Source: Agromyces flavus (GTDB lineage: Bacteria > Actinomycetota > Actinomycetes > Actinomycetales > Microbacteriaceae). Taken from it: DNA of 64,000 nt. The position numbers and the translations under genes were made by a program. Positions 8,742 to 16,079 of the stretch are shown here, piece after piece (the first letter of the stretch is position 1; each line of letters starts with the position of its first letter). The DNA is taken from NCBI RefSeq assembly GCF_900104685.1, contig NZ_LT629755.1:2852001-2916000 (forward strand), in the 5' to 3' direction. The notes beneath the pieces were generated by a model. The model worked only from the letters and a program-made list of their open reading frames with translations. It was not told where the DNA came from and did no database searches.

Positions 8742-9179
8742 ATGGACAACCTGGACCGGGCCATCCTCGACCTGCTCCGACAGAACGCGCGCGCCGGGTA
8801 CGGCGATATCGGCTCCTCGGTGGGGTTGTCCGCGTCGGCGGTGAAGCGGCGCGTCGACAAGCTCGTCGCCGACGGGGTCATCAAGGCGTTCACCATCCAG
8901 GTCGATCCGGCCGTCGACGGCATGAGCACGGAGGCCTACGTCGAGCTGTTCTGCCGCGGCACGGTGGCGCCCGACGAGTTGCAGCGCATCCTGCAGGGCG
9001 TCCCCGAGGTGGTGTACGCCGGAACCGTGACGGGCAGCGCCGACGCGATCGTGCACATGCGGGCCCGCGACATCACCTCGCTCGAGGACGCGCTCGAACG
9101 CGTGCGCATCGCGCCGAACGTCGACCACACGCGCAGCGCGATCGTGCTCTCGCGCCTCGTCAACCGCAACCGCGATTGA
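8742..9179 (+). CDS. Lrp/AsnC family transcriptional regulator
   Basis: 145 residues. An N-terminal helix-turn-helix (LDRAILDLLRQNARAGYGDIG, then SASAVKRRVDKLVADGVI, residues 4-47) is followed by the RAM/AsnC ligand-binding domain (VVYAGTVTGSADAIVHM). Such proteins bind DNA as dimers to octamers and usually respond to an amino acid. Placement between ddaH (3 kb left) and arcA with its permease (2 kb right) suggests control of arginine use, but that is inference. The gene seems autoregulated through TTGCGT-N6-ACGCAA just upstream. The GntR gene follows after 17 bases in the same direction and may be co-transcribed. Confidence 0.87.
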   Translation: MDNLDRAILDLLRQNARAGYGDIGSSVGLSASAVKRRVDKLVADGVIKAFTIQVDPAVDGMSTEAYVELFCRGTVAPDELQRILQGVPEVVYAGTVTGSADAIVHMRARDITSLEDALERVRIAPNVDHTRSAIVLSRLVNRNRD

Positions 9180-9196
9180 TCGCGGTCGGGCACGCC

Positions 9197-9556
9197 ATGC
9201 GCTTCACCGTCGAGGCCGGCTCCACGACGCCGCCGTACGAGCAGCTGCGCATGCAGGTCGTCGACGCCGTCCGCGACGGTCGGCTCGCCGCCGGCGCCAA
9301 GCTGCCGACCGTCCGAGCGCTCGCCGAAGAGCTCGGGCTCGCGGTCAACACGGTCGCCCGGGCGTACCGCGAGCTCGAGGCCGACGGGGTCGTCGAGGGC
9401 CGAGGCCGGAACGGCACGTTCGTGCGCGCGACCGGCGACCCCGTCGAGCAGGCGCTGCAGGCCGCGGCATCCGCGTACGCCGACGCGGTCGCGAGGTTGT
9501 CGGTGCCGACGGATGCCGCGGTGCAGGCCGTCGAGCGGGCACTCGGCGCCCGCTGA
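9197..9556 (+). CDS. GntR family regulator, short YtrA type
   Basis: 119 residues. Residues 1-75 form a GntR winged helix (PPYEQLRMQVVDAVRDGRL, KLPTVRALAEELGLAVNTVARAYRELEADG, GRGRNGTFV). Only about 40 residues follow, an Ala-rich helix, too short for an FCD, UTRA or MocR domain, so it belongs to the YtrA-like group that often controls ABC transporters. No ABC genes are adjacent here. It begins 17 bases after the Lrp-type gene, on the same strand, and is probably read through from it. It ends 24 bases before the convergent ATP-grasp ligase. Confidence 0.83.
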   Translation: MRFTVEAGSTTPPYEQLRMQVVDAVRDGRLAAGAKLPTVRALAEELGLAVNTVARAYRELEADGVVEGRGRNGTFVRATGDPVEQALQAAASAYADAVARLSVPTDAAVQAVERALGAR

Positions 9557-9580
9557 CTCGCAGAGACCAGCGCGGCGACG

Positions 9581-10786
9581 CTAGCCGGCGACCTCGACCG
9601 GGGCCGGGATCGGCTCCTTCGGCAGCCGGCGCACCTTCTGCCGCCGGCGGCGGCGCTCGGGGATCATCGAGCGCATCTCCTCGAGCTTGCCGAAGCAGAG
9701 CAGGCGGTCCTCGGCCTCGAGCACGACGCCCTTGCGCGGATTCGGGATGACGCTCGTGCCGCGGTGCAGCGTGAGCACGGTGATGTCGCGGTCCCACAGC
9801 CCCGAGTCGCCGAGCGTCTTGCCGACGAGGTCGGCGGCACCGTGGACGAGCAGCTCGGCGACGCCGTACCCGGTCGACACCGTGAGACGTTGGCGCACAT
9901 CGATCTCGGGGAAGGCGACCTGGTTGGCGATGTAGTCGATGATGGCGCCCGCGACATCCAGGTTCGTCGCCGTCTCGATGCCCTGCAGGCCCGGCGACGA
10001 GTTCACCTCCATCACGAGCGGCCCCTCGTTGCCCTCGAGCATGTCGACGCCCGCGACCTTGAGTCCCATGATCTGCGCCGATCGCACGGCCGCCTGCTCG
10101 TACTCGGCCGACAGCGCGACGGGCTCGACGGTGCCGCCGCGGTGCACGTTCGAGCGGAACTCGTCGCCGCTCGCGACGCGCCGCATCGCCGCGACCACGC
10201 GGTCGCCGACGACGAGGGCACGGATGTCGCGGCCGCGGCTCTCGCCGATGAAGCGCTGGATCAGCACGTTCTGCTTGGTCGAGTGCAGCGTTTCGATGAT
10301 CGCCTCGGCGACCTTGACCTCTGGCGCGAGGATGACGCCGATGCCCTGCGTGCCCTCGAGCAGCTTGATCACGACGGGCGCCCCGCCGACGCGCTCGATC
10401 GCCGGGCGCAGGTCGGCGCGGTTGCGCACGAACGTCGTGGCGGGCATGCCGATGCCGTGCCGCGAGAGGATCTGCGTCGCGCGGAGCTTGTCGCGCGCGT
10501 TCGTGATGCCGTTCGCGGTGTTCGGCGTGTAGACGTCCATCTGCTCGAACTGGCGCACCACGGCCGTGCCGAAGTACGTGATCGAGTTGCCGATGCGCGG
10601 CAGGACGGCGTCGTAGTCGGACAGCGGGCGACCACGGTACTGGAGGTCGGGTTCGGGACCCGAGAGGTCGATGCCGAAGCGGAGGGTGTTCAGGACCTTG
10701 ACGTCGTGGCCGCGCTGCTGCGCTGCAGCACGGAGACGCTGGGTCGAGTAGGCCTGGGGGGCGCGCGACAGGATCGCGAGTTTCAT
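9581..10786 (-). CDS. rimK: RimK-type ATP-grasp glutamate ligase with RCK_C tail
   Basis: 401 residues in two parts. Residues 1 to about 290 are a RimK-like ATP-grasp ligase: MKLAILSRAP start, LPRIGNSITYFG, NARDKLRATQILSRHGI, VVIKLLEGTQGIGV, VQRFIGES-like LIQRFIGES and the metal-binding VMEVNSSPGLQGIE. Residues about 300-380 form a TrkA-C/RCK_C domain (GVAELLVHGAADLVGK, ITVLTLHRG, NPRKGVVLEAEDRLLCFG). RimK relatives add glutamates to proteins or small molecules. RCK_C domains often bind small ligands, so the tail may be regulatory; that is inference. ATG at 10786; only 27 bases separate it from the divergent retropepsin-like gene, a pairing seen for RimK elsewhere. Confidence 0.85.
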   Translation of the reverse strand: MKLAILSRAPQAYSTQRLRAAAQQRGHDVKVLNTLRFGIDLSGPEPDLQYRGRPLSDYDAVLPRIGNSITYFGTAVVRQFEQMDVYTPNTANGITNARDKLRATQILSRHGIGMPATTFVRNRADLRPAIERVGGAPVVIKLLEGTQGIGVILAPEVKVAEAIIETLHSTKQNVLIQRFIGESRGRDIRALVVGDRVVAAMRRVASGDEFRSNVHRGGTVEPVALSAEYEQAAVRSAQIMGLKVAGVDMLEGNEGPLVMEVNSSPGLQGIETATNLDVAGAIIDYIANQVAFPEIDVRQRLTVSTGYGVAELLVHGAADLVGKTLGDSGLWDRDITVLTLHRGTSVIPNPRKGVVLEAEDRLLCFGKLEEMRSMIPERRRRRQKVRRLPKEPIPAPVEVAG

Positions 10787-10813
10787 TCGAGAGTCCCTGC
10801 GAAGATGGTTCGG

Positions 10814-11293
10814 ATGACAGAGCCCACCCATTCAAGCACCATCGCCGGATGGCGCGAATGGGTGCGTCTCCCCCAGGCCGAGATCGACTGGATCAAGGCC
10901 AAGCTCGACACCGGTGCCCGCTCGTCGGCGCTCCACGCGTTCGACGTCGAGGAGTTCGAGCGGGACGGCTCGTCGTGGGTGCGGTTCGGCATCCACCCCT
11001 GGCAGGACACCGACATCGACGCGGCGACCGTCGAGCTTCCGGTGCACGATCGCCGCGTCATCCGCAGCTCGACGGGGCATACGCAGGAGCGGCTGGTCGT
11101 GCTCATGGACGTCGTGCTGCTCGGTCGCGCGGTGACCGCCGAGGTGACGCTCACCAATCGCGACGAGATGGGGTTCCGCATGCTGGTCGGCCGCGAGGCG
11201 CTGCGGAACGGGTTCCTCGTCGATGCCGGGCGTTCCTTCGTGGGCGGGCGCGCGCCCCGACCCATCCGCCGTCGCAACCGCGGGCGCGCCTGA
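10814..11293 (+). CDS. Retropepsin-like ATP-dependent zinc protease family (RimB-like)
   Basis: 159 residues with the aspartic-protease signature DTGARSSALHA near residue 33, then VRFGIHPWQDTD, RSSTGHTQERLVV and LVGREALRNGFLVD, all features of the PF05618 (RimB/putative ATP-dependent zinc protease) family. Members are commonly encoded with RimK and are proposed to trim or regulate glutamylated products. ATG at 10814 is preferred (GAAG 9 bases upstream); ATG at 10805 is also possible. The 27-base divergent gap with the ligase means both promoters must overlap or lie inside the opposite gene. Confidence 0.83.
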   Translation: MTEPTHSSTIAGWREWVRLPQAEIDWIKAKLDTGARSSALHAFDVEEFERDGSSWVRFGIHPWQDTDIDAATVELPVHDRRVIRSSTGHTQERLVVLMDVVLLGRAVTAEVTLTNRDEMGFRMLVGREALRNGFLVDAGRSFVGGRAPRPIRRRNRGRA

Positions 11294-11312
11294 GTCGATC
11301 GGCTCGACGGGG

Positions 11313-12551
11313 CTAGTAGTCCACCGGGTCCCGGGAGATCGGGCACGTCATGCAGTGGCCGCCGCCACGCCCGCGACCGAGCTCGGCGCCGACGATCTCG
11401 ATCACCTCGACGCCGGCGTTCCTGAGCAGCTCGTTGGTGTAGGTGTTCCGGTCGTAGGTGAAGACGACGCCCGGCTCGACGGCCACCGCGTTGTTGCCGC
11501 TGTCCCATTGCTGGCGCTCGCCCGCGTACCATCCGCCGCCGGGTTCGACCGCCCTCAGCCGCGGGAGGCCCAGCGACTCGGCGACCACGTCGATGAACGC
11601 GGCCTTCTCCTCGGTGACCTCCACTCCACCGGCGTCCGCGGCACGGAGCGAGAACGTGCTGATGCCGTCGACGATGTCGGGGTAGTAGGTGACGAGGTCG
11701 CGGTCGGCGAAGGTGAACACCGTGTCGAGGTGCATCGCCGCGCGCAGCTTCGGCATGCCCGCGACGACCACCCGCTCGGCCGCGCCCGCCGCGAAGAGCC
11801 GCTCGGACAGCTGGGTGATCGCGTGGCGGGACGTCCGTTCGCTCATCCCGATGAGCACCACGCCGTTGCCGACCGGCATGACGTCGCCGCCCTCGAGCGT
11901 GGCCTGGCCCCAGTCGAGCTCGGGGTCGCCCCACCAGATCGTGTTGCCCGTGTAGTCCGGGTGGAACTCGTAGATCGACTTCATCAGGAGGGTCTCGTCG
12001 TGCCGCGCGGGCCAGTAGAGCGGGTTCAGCGTGAGGCCGCCGTAGATCCAGCACGTCGTGTCGCGCGTGTAGATCGTGTTGGGCAGCGGCGGCATGAGGT
12101 ACTCGGTGACGCCGGCGGACTCGCGGACGAGCGCCAGGTGGCCCGAGCGGAACTCGGTCGGGAGGTCGCGCGTCGAGAGTCCTCCGATGAGGTGCTCGAC
12201 CAGCGCGGCGTGATCGAGCGTGTCGAGGAACGCCCGGGTGTCGTGCACCAGTCCGCTGCCGACCTCGTTCGCAGTGATCTTGCGATCGAGCAGCCACGCC
12301 CGGGCTCCGGGCACGGCGAGGGTCTCGGCCAGGAGGTCGTGGAGCTCCACGACCTCGACGCCGCGGTCCTGGAGCTTCCGGACGAAGTCGGCGTGGTCGC
12401 GCTGCGCGTTCTGCACCCACAGCACGTCGTCGAACAACAGCGCGTCGCTGTTGCTCGGCGTGAGGCGCTCGTGGCCGAGGCCGGGCCGGCACACGAGCAC
12501 CTTGTTCAGCCGGCCGACCTCGGAGTGGACTCCGTACGCGATGTCACCCAT
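11313..12551 (-). CDS. arcA: Arginine deiminase
   Basis: 412 residues, usual family length. Arginine deiminase hydrolyses arginine to citrulline and ammonia in the cytosol. Motifs in order: [15 protein letters not shown] near the N-terminus, [49 protein letters not shown] and the C-terminal GGGHCMTCP with the nucleophile Cys400. The catalytic Asp/Glu/His set appears complete. AAGGGAG precedes ATG at 12551. It is 43 bases downstream of the APC permease on the same strand, giving a permease-arcA operon. I see no ornithine carbamoyltransferase or carbamate kinase nearby, so the full ArcABC fermentation route is not shown. Confidence 0.92.
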   Translation of the reverse strand: MGDIAYGVHSEVGRLNKVLVCRPGLGHERLTPSNSDALLFDDVLWVQNAQRDHADFVRKLQDRGVEVVELHDLLAETLAVPGARAWLLDRKITANEVGSGLVHDTRAFLDTLDHAALVEHLIGGLSTRDLPTEFRSGHLALVRESAGVTEYLMPPLPNTIYTRDTTCWIYGGLTLNPLYWPARHDETLLMKSIYEFHPDYTGNTIWWGDPELDWGQATLEGGDVMPVGNGVVLIGMSERTSRHAITQLSERLFAAGAAERVVVAGMPKLRAAMHLDTVFTFADRDLVTYYPDIVDGISTFSLRAADAGGVEVTEEKAAFIDVVAESLGLPRLRAVEPGGGWYAGERQQWDSGNNAVAVEPGVVFTYDRNTYTNELLRNAGVEVIEIVGAELGRGRGGGHCMTCPISRDPVDY

Positions 12552-12594
12552 GGGAGGCTCCCTTCTGCCGCGCCGTCGACGCGGTCGACGCTGG

Positions 12595-14058
12595 TCAGAT
12601 CTGCACGGTTCCCGTGGCGAGCAGGACGACGCCGACGACCGCAAAGGCCACGACGACGATGAAGATCACGAGCCCGGTCCGCGTGAACACCCGGGCGCCC
12701 TGCTGCCGCCGCGCCATGATGTAGAGGACGGTCGCCGGGGCGAGCAGGATGCACGCGAGGAACAGGAAGACGTACCCGGCCGCCCACACGAGGAAGAGCG
12801 TGTACAGCGTCGAGATCGCCGCGATGACGAGCTCGCGAGTGCGTCGGCCGGGCTCTGTTCCGGCGTACCCGTCGCCCTGCACCGCGATCTTCACCGCGTA
12901 CGCGCTCGCGAGCGCGTACGGGGCGAGCGCGAGCGCCGCCGTGAGATCGAGCGTGAAGTCGAGCGCATCGCTCACGAACTGCACGGCGAAGAGGATGACG
13001 GTGACCAGGATCGAGGTCCAGAGCACCGCCTGTTCCGGGACGTCGCGTGCGTTGAGGCGCGCGAACCGACGCGGCAGGTCGTTGTCGCGTGCGGCCGCGA
13101 AGACGACGTCGGCGGCGAGGAGCTGCCACGCGAGGTAGGCCCCGAGCACCGAGATGATGAGGCCGATGCGGATGAGGACCCCGCCCCACGGGCCGACCGC
13201 CGCCTCGAGCACACCGCCGACCGAGGGTTGCGGCAGGGCAGCGATCTCGTCCTTGGGGAGGATGCCGTACGAGAGGATCGAGATGGACGCGAACAGCGCG
13301 AGGACCGACAGGAACCCCAGCACGGTCGCCTTTCCGACATCCTCGCGCTTGCGCGCGTGCCGCGAGTACACGCTCGCTCCCTCGATGCCGAGGAAGACGA
13401 ACACCGTGATGAGCATCGTGCCCTGCACCTGCAGGAACAGCGAGTCGCCGCCGGGAACGTCGGCACCGCCGCTCAGGTTGCCGACGAAGACGTCCCAGTC
13501 GAGGAAGAAGATCACGAGGACCAGGAAGAGCGCGAGTGGGACGAGCTTCGCGACGGTCACGACGAAGTTGATGCCGGCGGCCTCCTTCACCCCGCGTCGG
13601 ATCAGGAGGAAGAATCCCCAGACGGCCGCGACGGAGATGAAGAACGCCGGCCACGTGTCGCCCTGCCCGAGGACGGGCTCCAGCCCGGGGAAGAGCTGCG
13701 ACAGGGTCGTCATGATGAGGACCCAGTAGAACGCGTTCCCAGCGCACGCCGACGCCCAGAAGCCGACCGCGGAGAGGAAGCCGGGGTACAGGCCGAAGCC
13801 CTCGCGCGCGTAGACGTAGACGCCGTTGTCGAGCTCGGGCTTGCGCACGGCGAGCGTCTGGAAGACGAGCGCCAAGGTGAGCATGCCGAGTCCCGCGATC
13901 GACCAGGCGATGAGGGCGCCGTACACGCCCGTCTCGCCGGCGAAGCGTGCGGGAAGCTGGAACACACCCGCGCCGACCATCGAGCCGACCACCATGCCGG
14001 TCAGCGCAGGGAGGCTCAGCTTGGACGTGGTCTGCTGCTGATCGGCCGTCGTCGACAT
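12595..14058 (-). CDS. APC family amino-acid permease, probable arginine/ornithine antiporter
   Basis: 487 residues with about 12-13 hydrophobic segments. The N-terminal [20 protein letters not shown] is the APC superfamily TM1 motif, and the pattern ([57 protein letters not shown]) fits the basic amino-acid/polyamine antiporter group that contains ArcD. Location directly upstream of arcA supports exchange of arginine with ornithine or citrulline; the exchange partner is inference. ATG at 14058 follows AGGGGGT. A possible promoter (TTGCCG, 18 bases, TAGACA on the minus strand near 14117-14146) would give a leader of about 50 nt holding a small hairpin. Confidence 0.85.
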   Translation of the reverse strand: MSTTADQQQTTSKLSLPALTGMVVGSMVGAGVFQLPARFAGETGVYGALIAWSIAGLGMLTLALVFQTLAVRKPELDNGVYVYAREGFGLYPGFLSAVGFWASACAGNAFYWVLIMTTLSQLFPGLEPVLGQGDTWPAFFISVAAVWGFFLLIRRGVKEAAGINFVVTVAKLVPLALFLVLVIFFLDWDVFVGNLSGGADVPGGDSLFLQVQGTMLITVFVFLGIEGASVYSRHARKREDVGKATVLGFLSVLALFASISILSYGILPKDEIAALPQPSVGGVLEAAVGPWGGVLIRIGLIISVLGAYLAWQLLAADVVFAAARDNDLPRRFARLNARDVPEQAVLWTSILVTVILFAVQFVSDALDFTLDLTAALALAPYALASAYAVKIAVQGDGYAGTEPGRRTRELVIAAISTLYTLFLVWAAGYVFLFLACILLAPATVLYIMARRQQGARVFTRTGLVIFIVVVAFAVVGVVLLATGTVQI

Positions 14059-14100
14059 CCATCGACCCCCTGCTCGGTTCCCCCGAATGACGAACAGTCC

Positions 14101-14116
14101 CGGACCCGGCGGTCCG
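14101..14116. promoter_or_regulatory. Inverted repeat in permease-arcA leader
   Basis: CGGACC-CGGC-GGTCCG, a perfect 6-bp stem with a 4-base loop, about 43 bases before the permease start. Operator or leader hairpin; tentative. Confidence 0.3.
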
Positions 14117-14170
14117 CCTCCGTGTCTAGCGCATCCTCGGCGCGCGCGGCAAGCGTTCGGTCTCCCCCGA

Positions 14171-15112
14171 TCAGGACGAGAGCTGCGCTTCCAGCCCCTC
14201 CACGTCCTCGGCACGGCACAGCTCGGTCGCGGGCAGCATCGCGGTCGCGCTCCCGGCGGCCACTGCCGTCCGGAACGCGTCGGCGAGCGACCGCCCCTCC
14301 GCGAGCCGCAGCACGAGGGCGGCGAGGAACGCGTCACCCGCGCCGACCGCGCTGGCGACCTCGACCCGCGGCGTGGGCAGGCGCAGCACCTCGTCGGCGG
14401 TGACGAGGACCGCCCCGGCACCCCCGAGCGTCAACGCGACCACCGCCGACCGCCCGGCTGCGACGATCGCGCGTGCGGCGTCGACCTGCTCGTCGAGCCC
14501 GAGGTCGGCGTCGGCGCCGATCAGCCCCGCGAGCTCGTCGCGGCTCGGCTTGATGAGGTAGACGCCCTCGTCGAGTGCCGCCATGAGCGCAGGCCCCGAG
14601 GCATCCACCACGACCTTCACGTCGTGCTCGGCGGCGATGCGCGCCAGTCGCGCGTAGAAGTCGACGGGCACGCCCGGCGGCAGGCTGCCGCTCGCGACGA
14701 GGAACCCGCCGACCGGCAGGTGGTCGCCGACGACCGACATGCACGCGCGCCACTCCGGCTCCCGCAGCGTCGGACCCTGCAGCACGAACCGGTACTGCTC
14801 ACCCGTCGAGGTCTCGTCGACCGTGAAGCTCTCGCGGGTGGCGCCCGCGATGGTGACGACGCGGCCGACGATTCCCGCGTGTTCGAGGAACCCGCGATAC
14901 GCCTGCCCCGTCGGCCCGCCGAGCGGGTAGATCGCGACCGAGTGGCCGCCGAGGTTCCGGATGGCGCGGCTCACGTTGACCCCGCCCCCGCCGGGGTCGA
15001 ACCGGCTCGGCCCGCAGCGCATCTTGTGCTCGGGAACGACGCGGTCGATGGTGCTCGACACGTCGAGTGCCGGGTTCATGGTCAGCGTGACGATCGGTGC
15101 GTGCACGGACAT
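14171..15112 (-). CDS. PfkB family hexose/1-phosphofructokinase-type kinase
   Basis: 313 residues of the ribokinase/PfkB fold. N-terminal VTLTMNPALDVSSTIDRVVPEHKMR and the glycine-rich PGGGGVNVSRA (substrate side) match the 1-phosphofructokinase/tagatose-6-phosphate kinase/PfkB branch; ASGSLPPGVP and the C-terminal GAGDAFLAALVL (anion hole plus catalytic Asp) are intact. It phosphorylates a sugar phosphate with ATP in the cytosol; whether fructose-6-P or fructose-1-P cannot be told. No PTS or sugar operon is next to it. ATG at 15112 has TAGGCT 6 bases upstream and no ribosome site, so probably leaderless. Confidence 0.86.
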   Translation of the reverse strand: MSVHAPIVTLTMNPALDVSSTIDRVVPEHKMRCGPSRFDPGGGGVNVSRAIRNLGGHSVAIYPLGGPTGQAYRGFLEHAGIVGRVVTIAGATRESFTVDETSTGEQYRFVLQGPTLREPEWRACMSVVGDHLPVGGFLVASGSLPPGVPVDFYARLARIAAEHDVKVVVDASGPALMAALDEGVYLIKPSRDELAGLIGADADLGLDEQVDAARAIVAAGRSAVVALTLGGAGAVLVTADEVLRLPTPRVEVASAVGAGDAFLAALVLRLAEGRSLADAFRTAVAAGSATAMLPATELCRAEDVEGLEAQLSS

Positions 15113-15118
15113 GGCACG

Positions 15119-15124
15119 AGCCTA
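15119..15124 (-). promoter_or_regulatory. Putative -10 box, leaderless PfkB gene
   Basis: Minus-strand TAGGCT ends 6 bases before the ATG at 15112. Confidence 0.4.
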
Positions 15125-15181
15125 TGGTCGGGCCGTCCGCCGGGGCGATACTGGGGGCATCCCGCACCCGCAGGAGGATCG

Positions 15182-15241
15182 ATGACCGACCAGGACCCGA
15201 CCGAGGGCGAGTTCCACATCGTCGAGCACCCGATCGGCTGA
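15182..15241 (+). CDS. 19-codon ORF with strong ribosome site, in frame before DUF6226 gene
   Basis: AGGAGG followed by ATCG and ATG opens a 19-residue frame ending in TGA at 15239-15241. After the TGA comes one codon (CGC) and then the ATG of the DUF6226 protein in the same frame. Either a short leader is translated and ribosomes restart on the next ATG, or one nonsense change has removed the original N-terminus of the following gene. The peptide (MTDQDPTEGEFHIVEHPIG) is not recognised and has no attenuator-like codon run. A GATACT sequence about 30 bases upstream could be its -10 box. Confidence 0.5.
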   Translation: MTDQDPTEGEFHIVEHPIG

Positions 15242-15244
15242 CGC

Positions 15245-15898
15245 ATGGACGGCTATCTCCGACCGCCGATCGAGTCGCCGGTCTTCCACGACGAGGATGG
15301 CGCGCCCATCCCGTACGGCCGTCGGTGGGACGGCGGCGATCCGACGCCCGAGTCGTACTCGCGGACGAGCCACCTCGATCGATTCCTCCCGCTGCACGAC
15401 GTTGCAGAGGCGCTCATCGCCCACCTCGTCGAGCACTACGCGGTCGGAGTCGATGACGACCTCGGCGCGGCATCGGACCTGATCCATCCTCGCGACGATG
15501 TCGTTCGGGCCATTCGGCTCACCCCGGCGGATGCCGCGGCCGCGCCGCTCACGTTCGTCTTCACCTCGTTCCCGTCGGTGATCCTGCACGCCGGAGCGCT
15601 GCACGACTTCCTCTTCCCTGTATGTGGATGCGACGCGTGCGATGAGGGCGTGGAGTACCTCGCCGACGAGCTGGAGTGGCACGTGCAGGCCGTGGTGGAC
15701 GGCGGCTATCGCGAACAGGTCGTTCCGTCGAGCGGGCATGGCGTGGCGTTCTCGTTGTCGGTGCCGGGCGTCGGCAGCCAGTCGGGCTCTGCGCGGGCCG
15801 ACGACCTGCCGCGCGAGGCGGTCGCCGCCGCGCTCGCGGCGCTGCCGCCCGGCGGGATGTGGGCACCCTGGCCCCGTCGCCCGGCGCCCATCTCCTGA
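15245..15898 (+). CDS. DUF6226 family protein
   Basis: 217 residues. The segment YLRPPIESPVFHDEDG, IPYGRRW, SHLDRFLPLHDVAEALIAHL and the Cys-rich CGCDACDE near residue 123 match the DUF6226 pattern of Microbacteriaceae; function unknown. Three Cys in CGCDAC suggest a metal or structural site, which is inference. The ATG has no ribosome site of its own; the good one belongs to the in-frame 19-codon ORF ending 3 bases before, so expression probably depends on coupling or readthrough. It converges with putA. Confidence 0.78.
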   Translation: MDGYLRPPIESPVFHDEDGAPIPYGRRWDGGDPTPESYSRTSHLDRFLPLHDVAEALIAHLVEHYAVGVDDDLGAASDLIHPRDDVVRAIRLTPADAAAAPLTFVFTSFPSVILHAGALHDFLFPVCGCDACDEGVEYLADELEWHVQAVVDGGYREQVVPSSGHGVAFSLSVPGVGSQSGSARADDLPREAVAAALAALPPGGMWAPWPRRPAPIS

Positions 15899-16028
15899 GC
15901 GTCGTCTGGCACGCGTGGCGAGGTCGTCTACGTGCTCGTGCCAGCGCGGCCTCATGTGAGGCGCGCTTCACATGAGCCGATGGGAAACGGTCGCCCGCTA
16001 CGGATGGCCCAGGGGGCGCGGACGAGAA

Positions 16029-16052
16029 GGGCGGCCGCTCACGCGACCGCCC
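16029..16052 (-). terminator. Hairpin downstream of putA
   Basis: A 10-bp stem with a 4-base loop 28 bases after the putA stop. In the minus-strand RNA all ten pairs form (one G-U). No U-tract follows, as is common in actinobacteria. It also lies beyond the convergent DUF6226 gene. Confidence 0.55.
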
Positions 16053-16079
16053 CTCGTGGCATCCGATGACCCGTCGGCC

